Shown piece after piece: positions 45,390 through 57,207 of a stretch of DNA of 64,000 nucleotides (positions are counted from its first letter, which is position 1; each line of letters begins with the position of its first letter). The notes under the pieces were generated by a model. That model had not been told where the DNA came from. It searched no databases and saw only the letters and a program-made list of their open reading frames with translations. Where the stretch lies: the NCBI GenBank assembly GCA_026724425.1, contig JAIUCV010000228.1, positions 372,001 to 436,000 of the forward strand, given 5' to 3'. The translations under genes and the position numbers were made by a program. This DNA is from Erythrophleum ivorense. Taxonomy: Eukaryota; Streptophyta; Magnoliopsida; Fabales; Fabaceae.

Positions 45390-48368
45390 TCCTCCCCTTG
45401 AAAAGGAGTCGTCCTCGACTCTTCAAAGTCTGCACCAAAATAAGGGGAAAGGTCAGAAACATTAAAAGTAGCACTTACACCATACTCACCTGGTAAATCT
45501 ATCTTGTAGGCATTATCATTAATTTTCTCTAGCACGTGGAAAGGCCCATCTCTGCGAGGCATAAGCTTAGACTTTCTTTTGTCAGGAAATCTCTCTTTTC
45601 TAAGGTGCAACCAAACCAAATCTCCTGGTTCAAAGACAACCCTCTTTCGCCCCTTATTAGCATGTTCTACATATTGTTGAGTCATCCTTTCAATGTTTTG
45701 TTTTGCTTTCTCATGGATTTGCTTAACAAACTCAGCACGTTTCTGTCCATCCATATTGATTCGTTCCTGCAAAGGCAAAGGAACTAAGTCAATGGGTGCA
45801 AGAGGATTAAAACCATATACAAACTCAAATGGTGAATATTTAGTAATGGAATGAACAGCCCTATTGTATGCAAACTCGACATGTGGGAGACACTCCTCCC
45901 AATTCTTCAGGTTCTTTTTAACCACAGTTCGTAACAAAGAAGATAGTGTCCTATTAACAACTTTAGTTTGTCCATCAGTTTGTGGATGACAAGTAGTAGA
46001 GAATAGCAATTTAGTTCCAAACTTGCTCCACAAAGTCTTCAAAAAATAGCTTAGAAACTTAGCATCACGATCTGACACTATAGTCCTCGGAATCCCATGA
46101 AATCTCACAACTTCCTGAAAGAATAAATTAGCAATATTAGAAATATCATCAACTTTATGACATGCAATGAAGTGTGCCATTTTAGAAAACCTGTCCACCA
46201 CAACAAAAATAGAGTCCCTCCCCCTCTTAGACCTAGGTAATCCCATAATAAAATCCATGGAGACATCTTCCCAAGGTACACTAGGAATAGGGAGGGGAGT
46301 ATACAGTCCATGGGGATTTAATTTAGATTTTGCTTTATGACATACAACGCATCTCCCCACAAGCTTTTGAACATCCCTGCGCATCTTAGGCCAATAAAAA
46401 TGCTCATTCAAGATATCAAAGGTTTTAATAATGCCAAAGTGTCCCATTAAACCTCCTGAATGTGCTTCCTTCATTAATAACATGCGCAGAGAACAATTTG
46501 GAATGCAAAGCTTATCAACACGAAACAAGAATCCTTGATGCAAGTAAAATTTGTCCAAACCAACTCCAAGCTTGCAATAGTTAAAAGCTTCACCAAAATT
46601 AACATCATTAGTATATAATTCCTTTATGAACTCAAAACCAAGAACCTTAGAGTCTAACATGGAAAGAAGAACATACCTACGTGAAAGTGCATCAGCAACA
46701 ATATTCTCCTTACCTTTCTTATGCTTAATCACATATGGGAAAGATTCAATGAATTCAACCCAACTAGCGTGTCTTCGATTCAATTTGTTTTGGCTCTTAA
46801 TATGCTTTAGAGCCTCATGGTCAAAATGCATGACAACTTCTTTAGGCCACAAATAATGTTGCCAAATTTCCAACACTCGTTATAAAGTATATAGCTCCTT
46901 ATCATATGTAGGATAGTTAAGAGTAGGACCACTTAGCTTTTCACTAAAATATGCAATGGGCTTACCTTCTTGCACGAGTACACCTCCTATGCCAATTCCA
47001 CTAGCATCACATTCAACCTCAAAAATCTTACCAAAATCTGGAAGGACTAATAAAGGTGCATGTATGAGTTTCTCCTTGATGGTTTGGAAGGCTTTCTCTT
47101 GAGCTTCTCCCCACATGAATGAAACATTCTTCTTTGTCAACTCATTCAAAGGGGCTACCAGTGAGCTGAAGTCCCTCACGAATCTCTTATAAAAGCTTGC
47201 AAGTCCATGGAAGCTCCTCACTTGTCCGATGGTGGTAGGGGTTGGCCAATCTTGAATGGCTTTGATTTTCTTTTCATCAACCTCAACCCCCTCAGCACCT
47301 AGAACAAAACCAAGAAAAACAACTTTATTAGTGCAGAAATCACACTTATTCAAATTGCCAAACAATCTTTCTTTTCTTAGAACCTTTAGGACTTGTCTCA
47401 AGTGATCTACGTGCTCATGCAAAGTCCTACTGTACACAAGGATATCATCAAAGTAAACTACCACAAATTTACCTATGAATGCACGCAAGACATGATTCAT
47501 CAACCTCATAAATGTGCTAGGTGCATTAGTGAGACCAAAAGGCATAACTAACCATTCATAAAGTCCATGTTTAGTCTTAAATGCAGTTTTTCATTCGTCT
47601 CCTTCTTTCATCCTAATTTGATGGTAGCCACTTTTTAAATCAATTTTAGAGAAGATAGTGGAGCCATTTAATTCATCAAGCATATCATCTAACCTAGGGA
47701 TATGATGACGATATCTTACGGTTATATTATTGATGGCTTGACAATCAATGTACATTCTTCATGTGCCATCCTTTTTAGGCACGAGTAACACTGGTACTGC
47801 ACATGGGCTAAGGCTCTCCCTCACATATCCCTTTTCCAGCAGCTCTTGCACTTGTCTTTAAATCTCCTTGGTCTCTTCAGGATTAGCTTGGTAAGCTGGA
47901 CGATTGGGCAAAGGTGCTCCAGGTATAAAATCAATTTGATGTTCTATCCCTCTAATTGGTGGCAACCCAGGTGGTACCTCTTCGGGAAAGAAATCTTCAT
48001 ATTCTTGCAAAAGAGACATAATAACACTAGGCAAAGTAGAGGTTAAGTCGTTAGTATTCAACATAGGCTCTTTGTAGATAACTACTAGGAGGTTTTGTTG
48101 AGAAAACAAAGCTTATTTGATCTCACTCTTTCTTGCTACTAACAAACTTTTCTCTCTATCTCCCTCTTTCTCTCTTTTACCTTTAGCTCTCTCTCCTTTT
48201 CCTCTCTCTTCTCTTGGCTTGCTCTCTTTTCTTTTCTCAATTTCACTTTCCTCTTTTTCAGACACTTTTACACACTCACTTTCTCTTTTCTTCTCTCTCT
48301 TGATTTGATCTTCTAACACTTGCTTTGGTGACATAGGAAGGAGGGTTATAGGTTCCCCTCTAAGTACA
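45390..48368 (-). pseudogene. Family C pol, minus-strand copy (decayed)
   Basis: From 48368 leftward: the end of the protease/linker region (Lys/Glu-rich, 48120-48310), RT (YFDDILVYSRT near 47455), RNase H, integrase HHCC (near 46360-46460), integrase D-D-E core (MDFIMG, SDRDAKF; the QTxVVNR block reads Lys for the catalytic Glu near 45960) and C-terminal GDLVWLHLRKERFP near 45600. Stops occur near 48113, 47857, 47765, 47590 and 46876, all of the C-to-T or G-to-A kind. Confidence 0.9.
45406..45421 (-). other. Pre-PPT hairpin, family C minus copy
   Basis: GAGTCG-AGGA-CGACTC. Compared with A/B/D/F the third base of each outer arm differs in a paired way (T-A to G-C), keeping the 6-bp stem. Confidence 0.72.
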
Positions 48369-49135
48369 TGATATGAATCAGACTCATGTGGGGAAGGATG
48401 CTCGTGTGGAGAAGGACTTGATGATAGATGGCCCAATGACAAGAGAAAGAGTTAAGCGTCTACAAAGAGCAATTGGGCTTCAATTTGCTGAATTAGAAGC
48501 CCATAATGTTAGTGCATGCATTGAGGAAGCAAATGGAGCCTTAATCATGCTTATTCAAGCCCAGGTTGATGCTTAAAGAGCCCATTGAAGATAGAGGACG
48601 TGAATAGTACTTCAAATGCAAGATGTCCAGCCCATTAGTATTAATTAGTTTCTATTAGGCTGATTATCTATCCTTTTCTGTTTTTAAAAGGATTTGATTT
48701 TGTATCCCTATTTTTTAGATCTTTCAGTTAGGATTATGTAGTTAGTTTCCTACTTTTCCTCCAGTAGATAGGTTTGAGCTACACTATAAATATATGTATT
48801 CTGCCTTTATTTGAAGGAGATTGGAAGTAGTAGAATTATTGAGTGTTTCTCTAATTGTGAGAATCTTATCTTTTCTTTGCTCTTGTGAAACCTTTGTCTT
48901 GTCAACCTATCTTTAGGTTGGTGATTCAAGTTCGCAAAAGCCCCCAATTCGTGCTTCGATCCAAGTGCGTCGTTGTGTGGATTGGTTTACTGTGTTCGTG
49001 GTTAGGCGCATTGTCTAAGTAGCAGGTCAACGTTCTTATAACGTTGGTTGGCTATTTGCTTCCGTCGGGTCTCGAACCATCATCTATCCATCAACTTACG
49101 TCGTGAAGATTGGGCCACCCCTTGATTTCGCATTA
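48369..49135 (+). repeat. 5' LTR of plus-strand C element (767 bp)
   Basis: It starts TGATATGAATCAGACTC and ends TTCGCATTA. The TATAAATA box is at 48785-48792. Two hairpins lie downstream: CAACCTA-TCTT-TAGGTTG (48903-48920) and CAACGTT-CTTAT-AACGTTG (49028-49046). The LTR tail frame runs to a stop at 48574-48576. Confidence 0.94.
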
Positions 49136-50313
49136 TTTGGTATCAGATCTTCGGTTTACACGGTAGGTTGTCTATCATACATTCATCATCCATCATTCTA
49201 CTTCCTTTCTAGCCTCCATATTTTTTTTCCTTTTCCATATCCATTCATTGCTACCTTTTATTATAAAAAAAAAATACTAAACTTTCTACCTTCCCTTGTT
49301 TCCAGATTTGATCCTTAGTGTGCAAGATTTGTTTTTTTATGCTACAAGAGCCATTCATTTTGTAATCTGGAAAATTTTTGTTCTGGACGTGTTATTTTTC
49401 CCTTATCTATTCAACCCCTTTTCTTTTGAGATTTTGGACTATTAATAGGTCAATCCTAAGTTTCAGAATCTCAACTTTCATTTCGTTTTAGAATCATCAA
49501 ATTCGGAGTTCTCTAGAGGAAGTTATTGTTATTTTTAGTGGTAACATTTTCTGATCTGTTTCTTATTGTGTGATCTTGTGATTCTCTTTCATCTGATCAA
49601 AAAAAAAAAGAGGCAAAAAAAAAAGGAAAAGGAAAAGGAATAGAAAAGAAAGGCAAAAAAAAAAAAAAAGGTAAGCCAAAAAAAAAGTGAAAAAAAAAAT
49701 CGAAAAAAAAAAATTGTGATCAGATTTCTTTCATTTGTGATCAGCATTGTTTCCTCTTCCATTTGTTTCCTAATTTTTGTGATCCACTTTCCTATTCCTA
49801 TATTGTTTCCTTTTATCTTGTGATTGTGGACATTCCTATTGTGACTTCAACTTGTTTCCTCTTCCTTTGATTTGAACTTTCCTAATCTAACCCTCCATTG
49901 ATTTCTCATATCTTGGGTTTTTAGAATCATTGTAATTGGCTCTTTGGTATTTTAAACTTGATTTTGCATTGCTAAGTGGTTAAATCTTCCCTTTTTCATA
50001 TTGGAACCCTGGCCTAACCAAACCCTAACCTTACTTGTAACTTGTATGCGCCAATCACAACTTTTCATACCATCCACCAGCACATACTTTGGTGAACCGA
50101 GAATTGGCAGTCCTTGATCACTTGACAAGGTCTTAGGTAACATAAGAGCTTGGGATTTGATATTGAGAGGTAAAAGGCAAGAGTGGATAGATCATTGTAG
50201 AAAAAGCCAATAAGAGAGAGTAAACACGAGTGAGAGTGTTATATCTCAATTGAGTGAAACACGTGAGGAAATATTTGTGAGGTCCTATATACTTTTGTTT
50301 CTTTTTCACTAAC
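49136..50313 (+). other. Family C leader, no gene
   Basis: The primer binding site TGGTATCAGATC is at 49138-49149, one base off the form seen in other families. A donor-like CG|GTAGGT lies at 49162-49168. A-rich tracts fill 49600-49715. CACTAACATGGCAG at the gag start resembles the family A acceptor, but here the ATG lies inside it. Confidence 0.8.
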
Positions 50314-53300
50314 ATGGCAGATAATCGAGAAAAAGGAGTTGCACATGAAAGTGATAATGATGATCACAATTCATTTGGAGTAACGCCTTTGCAAATGAAA
50401 GCGCTAGTGAGTCATTTTGAAAGGATGCTTGATAAGAAGTTGGAAGGACTCCATGAACGCTTAGATCGAGTGGAGAGTAGAACTTCTAGACAAAGGACTA
50501 CTCAAACTAACCAAAGACAAGCTCATGCTGCAAGCCCACAACACCGTGAATATGCGGAAGACATGGAGAGCCATGATGAAGATTACGAAGAAGAGGAGAC
50601 TCAGCCAAGAAGAAGGCCACTCAACATACAAAGAAGACCATTGAGGAGGCCTAAAGATGAAGAAGAAGGCCTTGGAGGAGTCAAAGTCAAAATTCCTTCC
50701 TTTCAAGGCAAGAGTGATCCGGAAGCATACCTGGAGTGGGAGATGCGTGTAGAGCAAATCTTTTCATGCCATAACTACTCTGAAGGTAAGAAGGTCAAAA
50801 TTGCTGCTCTTGAGTTTACTGATTATGCTCTTATTTGGTGGGACCAGATGCAAAAGGAGCGGATTAGATATGGAGAGCACCTCATCTCAACATGGGAAGA
50901 GATGAAGGCTATTATGAGAAGGCGATTCATTCCATCCTATTTTCGAAGGGAACTTCACAATAAGCTTCAACGCCTCACTCAAGGATCCAAGAGTGTGGAT
51001 GAGTACTACAAGGAAATGCAAATAGCCATGATTAGAGCTAATGTAGAGGAGGATCCAGAAGCAACAATGGCTCGTTTCTTAGATGGGCTTAATCGTGACA
51101 TAGCTGATGTTGTGGAGATGTACCACTATGTTGAGATTCATGACTTAGTCCACCAAGCTGCCAAGGTGGAAAAACAACTCAAAAGGAAGAATATTGCAAG
51201 GAAGAACTCCAGTTCAACTTCTTTCAACTCATGGAGGAACAACCCAAAGAAAGATATTCCCTCTACCTCAAATTCAAAGGGAAATGAAAAAAAGAAAGAA
51301 GAAAAACTGGCTGCACCACCCAAGAAGGTTCAAAGTGGGCCTAATCCTTCAAGAAATCGAGACATAATATGCTTCAAGTGCCAAGGGAGAGGACACATCT
51401 CTAGTGAATGTCCTAACAAGCGAACCATGAATATCAACAACCTTGGTGAGTGGGAAATTGAAGGAGAAACAACAGAGGAAGAAGAAGAGCTATTCATGGA
51501 AAATGAAGATGGAGAGTATGCAGAAGAAGGAGAACTCCTTGTAACTAGGAGAGCCCTTAGTGCCCAGATGATGGCAGACGAAGATAAACAAAGAGAGAAC
51601 TTATTCCATACTCGTTGCCAAATCCAAGGAAAGATATGTGGTGTGATTATAGACGGAGGAAGTTGCTGCAATGTGGCAAGCACTGAGCTAGTGGAGAAGT
51701 TGAATTTGTCTACTTTCAAGTATCAACGGCCTTACAAACTCCAATGGCTCAATGAATGTGGAGAATTGAGAGTAACCAAGCAAGTTAAGGTAATGTTTTC
51801 AATTGGCAAGTATAAGGATGAAGTGCTTTGTGATGTTGTACCAATGAAAGCATGTCATATTTTGTTAGGTACGCCTTGGCAGTATGATAGACGTGTTATA
51901 CATGATGGTTTTCTAAATCATTATTCTTTTGTACTTAGAGGGGAACCTATAACCCTCCTTCCTATGTCACCAAAGCAAGTGTTAGAAGATCAAATCAAGA
52001 GAGAGAAGAAAAGAGAAAGTGAGTGTGTAAAAGTTTCTGAAAAAGAGGAGAGTAAAATTGAGAAAAGAAAAGAGGGCAAGCCAAGAGAAGAGAGAGGAAA
52101 AGGAGAGAGAGCTAAAGGTAAAAGAGAGAAAGAGGGAGAAAGAGAGAAAAGTTTGTTAGTAGCAAGAAAGAGTGAGATCAAACAAGCTTTGTTTTCTCAA
52201 CAAAACCTCCTAGTAGTTATCAATAAAGAGGCTATGTTGAATACTAACGACTTAACCTCTACTTTGCCTAGTCTTGTTATGTCTCTTTTGCAGGAATATG
52301 GAGATGTCTTTCTCGAAGAGGTACCACCTGGGTTGCCACCAATTAGAGGGATAGAACATCAAATTGACTTTATACCTGGAGTACCTTTGCCCAATCGTCT
52401 AGCTTACCGAGCTAATCCTGAAGAGACCAAGGAGATTCAAAGACAAGTGCAAGAGCTGCTGGAAAAGGGATATGTGAGGGAGAGCCTTAGCCCATGTGCA
52501 GTACCAGTGTTGCTCGTGCCTAAAAAGGATGGCACATGGAGAATGTGCATTGATTGTCAAGCCATCAATAATATAACGGTAAGATATCGTCATCCTATCC
52601 CTAGGTTAGATGATATGCTTGATGAATTAAATGGCTCCACTATCTTCTCTAAAATTGATTTAAAAAGTGGCTACCATCAAATTAGGATGAAAGAAGGAGA
52701 GGATTGGAAAACTGCATTTAAGACTAAACATGGACTTTATGAATGGTTAGTTATGCCTTTTGGTCTCACTAATGCACCTAGCACATTTATGAGGTTGATG
52801 AATCATGTCTTGCGTGCATTCATAGGTAAATTTGTGGTAGTTTACTTTGATGATATCCTTGTGTACAGTAGGACTTTGCATGAGCATGTAGATCACTTGA
52901 GACAAGTCCTAGAGGTTCTAAGAAAAGAAAGATTGTTTGGCAATTTGAATAAGTGTGATTTTTGCACTAATAAAGTTATTTTTCTTGGTTTTGTTGTGAG
53001 TGCTGAGGGGGTTGAGGTTGATGAAGAGAAAATCAAAGCCATTCAAGATTAGCCAACCCCTACCACCATCGGACAAGTGAGGAGCTTCCATGGACTTGCA
53101 AGCTTTTATAGGAGATTTGTGAGGGACTTCAGCTCACTGGCAGCTCCTTTGAATGAGTTGACAAAGAAGAATGTTCCATTCAAGTGGAGAGAAGCTCAAG
53201 AGAAAGCCTTCCAAACCATCAAGGAGAGGCTCATACATGCACCTTTATTAGTCCTTCCAGATTTTGGTAAGATTTTTGAGGTTGAATGTGATGCTAGTGG

Positions 53301-53444
53301 AATTGGCATAGGAGGTGTACTCATGCAAGAAGGTAAGCCCATTGCATATTTTAGCGAAAAGCTAAGTGGTCCTACTCTTAACTATCCTACATATGATAAG
53401 GAGCTATATGCTTTAGTTAGAGTGTTGGAAACTTGGCAACATTA

Positions 53445-54265
53445 TGATGTGAGACTCTGTAGAAACCCATTCTAAGAACCCCAAATAACACGGATCAGTG
53501 ATCGAATTTTGGCAAGCAACACAAGAACAAATAATATGGACAATAAGCAACAAAGAACAAAGAAGAAGAAGAAGAGATGTTGGTCAATGGAATTGAACCC
53601 TAAGAGAACCCGTCTCTTAGAACCCTAATCCGGGACGCCACAAAGGAAACCACTCCTTTGATAAGTCAAAGATTTTCTCCAGCACACAAAGGCCACAAGA
53701 GAAACCTCACAAATCCGAAATAATTCTGAAAAGATAATTCATTCAATCTGCCATTCTTGGAGTACAAGTGGGCCTTATATAGGCTTTTGAAAAATAAAAC
53801 CCTAAACAGAATAATTCCTTGATTACATAAAAGAAATTTAAATCTAAACAAATTCAGCAAGAATGGTGCCTAAAAATCTGAAACAGCAACAATCATATTA
53901 AAACAAAATAAAACTAAGAGAATTTTGTGAAAAATGGCTGATTTTGTGGAAAATGGCTAGACTCCTTCAATTAGGCTCCCTTTGGGCTTGGGCTAGCATC
54001 TTGTAGAAATGAAATAATCTTTATGCCAATTTGTTCATTTTGGGCTTCATATTCAGCTAAGACTATAGGCTCCAAGTCTATTAGTTTTTGGATCACTCCA
54101 TTCAAGGCCTCCTTCATAGCTTTGGCTCTTGATCTTGTGCATGGGCCTCCCATACCTTGCAATGGATCTTTAGTTGGCCATCTTTTAGAGTCACGTCCAG
54201 GCCTTTTGTTTCCAAGCTCTTGATTTTGTTCAAGCTTCTTCAAATCTCCTATCTCACCTCCATCA
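53445..54265 (-). repeat. Solo LTR, family E (821 bp), TSD catta
   Basis: catta lies at 53440-53444 and 54266-54270. Minus-strand ends are TGATGGAGG and GTCTCACATCA. It holds an open tail (54243 down to 53971) with the GGPCTRSRAKAMKEAL core. The leader hairpin is at 53600-53620 with a GGG loop variant. No E internal region is present in the window. Confidence 0.95.
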
Positions 54266-55539
54266 CATTATTTGTGGCCTAAAGAATTTGTCATACATTC
54301 TGACCATGAGGCTCTAAAACATATTAAGAGCCAAAACAAATTGAATCGAAGACACGCTAGTTGGGTTGAATTCATTGAATCTTTCCCATATGTGATTAAG
54401 CATAAGAAATGTAAGGAGAATATTGTTGCTGATACACTTTCACGTAAGTATGTTCTTCTTTCCATGTTAGACTCTAAGGTTCTTGGTTTTGAGTTCATCA
54501 AGGAATTATATACAAATGATGTTGATTTTGGTGAAGCTTTTAACTATTGCAAGCCTGGAGTTGGTTGGGACAAATTTTACTTGCATCAAGGATTCTTGTT
54601 TCGTGTTGATAAGCTTTGCATTCCTAATTGTTCTTTGCGTATGTTATTGATGAATGAAGCACATTCAGGAGGTTTAATGGGACACTTTGGCATTGTTAAA
54701 ACATTTGATATCTTGAATGAGCATTTTTATTGGCCTAAGATGCGTAGGGATGTTCAAAAGCTTGTGGGGAGATGCGTTGTATGTCATAAAGCAAAATCTG
54801 AATTAAATCTCCATGGACTGTATACTCCCCTACCTATTCCTAGTGTACCTTGGGAAGATGTTTCCATGGATTTTATTGTGGGATTACCTAGGTCTAAGAG
54901 GGGGAGGGACTCTATTTTTGTTGTTGTGGACAGGTTTTCTAAAATGGCACATTTTATTGCATGTCATAAGGTTGATGATGCTTCTAATATTGCTAATTTG
55001 TTCTTTCAGGAAGTTGTGAGGTTTCATGGGATTCCGAGGACTATAGTATCAGATTGTGATGCTAAGTTTCTAAGCTATTTTTGGAAGACTTTGTGGAGCA
55101 AGTTTGGAACTAAATTGTTATTCTCTACTACTTGTTATCCGCAAACTGATGGACAAACTGAAGTTGTTAATAGGACACTATCTTCTTTGTTACGAACTGT
55201 GGTTAAAAAGAACCTGAAGAATTGGGAGGAGTGTCTCCCACATGTCGAGTTTGCATACAATAGGGCTGTTCATTCCACTACTAAATATTCACCATTTGAG
55301 ATTGTATATGGTTTTAATCCTCTTGCACCCATTGACTTTGCTCCTTTGCCTTTGCAGGAAAGAATCAATATGGATGGACAGAAACGTGTTGAGTTTGTTA
55401 AGCAAATCCATGAGAAAGCAAAACAAAACATTGAGAGGATGACTCAATAATATGTAGAACGTGCTAATAAGGGACGAAAGAGGGTTATCTTTGAACCAGG
55501 AGATTTGGTTTGGTTGCACCTTAGAAAAGAGAGGTTTCC

Positions 55540-56321
55540 TGATGCAATAACACCAAGTAATATGAACCAGACTCATGTAAGGAAGGATGCTCGTGTGGAA
55601 AAAGACTTGATAATAGATGGCCCAATGACAAGAGGAAGAGTTAAGCGTCTACAAAGAGCAATTGGGCTTCAATTTGCTGAATTAGAAGCCCATAATGTTA
55701 GTGCATGCATTGAGGAAGCAAATAGAGCCTTAATCATGCTTATTCAAGCCCAAGTTGATGCTTAAAGAGCCCATTGAAACTAGAGGACGTGAATAGTATT
55801 TCAAATACAAGATGTCCAGCCCATTAATATTAATTAGTTTTGACTAGGACTCTAGTTTTGAATTTCGTTTTTTATTATTATATTATTTTTTTGGACTTGG
55901 TCAAGGAGCTTATCTAGGAGATTAAGTTAAAATTAATATCTTAATCTTATTCCTTGATTTTAGGCATTGTTTAAAATATTTCTAATTAGATTTTAAGAGT
56001 TTTAGTTTAAGTAGGATTTTAAGTCTTTTAGAAACTTTGCCTATAAAAGGCTCCTATTGTACTCTATTTTGAATCATGAATGAATGAACTTGAGTATTAT
56101 TCAATACTTTGAGAGGCTTTTGCTTCTTTGTATTCTCTGAAAGTTCACGTGACTTATCAAATGATTGGTCTTCCTTTGTGGCGTCTTGAGGCTAGGGTTC
56201 TAAGAGACAAGTTCTCTTAGGGTCTTTCCTTTGACCAACAGTCTTGTTTCTAGCCGGTCCTGGGCAAAGTCTTGAATTGTTGAAGGTTCTCTAGGGCATG
56301 TTCCTAGTGGGTCTTGCATCA
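55540..56321 (+). repeat. 5' LTR of young B element (782 bp), triple mosaic
   Basis: It starts with about 18 bp of B type (TGATGCAATAACACCAAG), continues as the C upstream module (ATATGAACCAGACTCATG on), then as D/B R/U5 ending CTTGCATCA. The TATAAAA box is at 56042-56048 and the hairpin at 56200-56220. Confidence 0.94.
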
Positions 56322-56354
56322 TTTGGTATCAGAGCTTTGGTACACTAGTACAAG

Positions 56355-57207
56355 GTATATTTTTGTGTTTTTCCTATCGTTGTTCTTCATACCTTCTCTC
56401 CTTCCATTTGTGTTATTTTCTCATCTTCATCTTTGTCTTCTATCTTCTTCCTTCTTCTATTGTTGCGTGCCTCTATACTCATTCAAAAAAAAAAAAGGGA
56501 GAGTACGATACTCCAAAAAAAAAATTCAAAAAAAAAAGTGAAAAAAAAAAGAGAAAATGAAAAAAAAAAGAGAAATTCGAAAAAAAAAAAGTGAAAAAAA
56601 AAGACAAATTCAAAAAAAAAAGTAAAAAAAAATTGCAAGTTGTGGAGTTAGTTTCCTAATTGGAGACAATTTCCTAATTAGAGTTAGTTTCCTAGTTGGA
56701 ATTAATTTCCTAATTGGACTCAATTTCCTAATTGCACTTAGTTTTCTAATTTTTAGATTTTCTTAAAGTTGGTTTTCTAATTTTCCAAGTAGTTTCCTAT
56801 TTTTAAAGTTTCTTATTTTCAGATTTTCTCCTTTTCTTCTCCTTCCTTCCAAGCCATCCCAACCTCCTCTCCCCCCTTGTTTTCCTTTCCTCTTTACCTT
56901 TTTTGTTATACACCTCTTTTTCTCCTTTGTTTGATTCTTTGAGAATTTGCATTTTAGAATTTTAGTTTTTTGATTGCCACTACTCTGATCTTTTCTTTTG
57001 ATTTGCTTGTGACTTGCTTAGAACACTTGTAAGAAGCAAATTGTTGAGTGGTAAAAGGCAAGAGTGCAATTAACATTAAAAAAAAAAGCCAAAAAGAGTT
57101 AAACACGAGCGAACTTATCATCTTTTGAGTGTAAACACGTGAGCTAGTGAGTTGTAAGGTCCTATATCTTTCTTTGCTTGTTTTTTTTGTACAAACTAAT
57201 ATTTCAG
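56355..57207 (+). other. Candidate leader intron of young B element
   Basis: The donor-like TACAAG|GTATAT and the acceptor-like CAAACTAATATTTCAG|G leave one base before the ATG at 57209. The 853 nt hold oligo-A tracts (56484-56632) and the 18-bp minisatellite. No gene is seen. Confidence 0.5.
56644..56751 (+). repeat. 18-bp minisatellite in young B leader (about 6 units)
   Basis: The unit is the same as at 4630-4719 and 14762-14955. The last unit is degenerate. Confidence 0.82.

Noticed and set aside
48113..48442. A single frame across 48113-48442 as a gene
   Set aside because: It crosses the border at 48368/48369 between two opposed C elements and is an accidental fusion.
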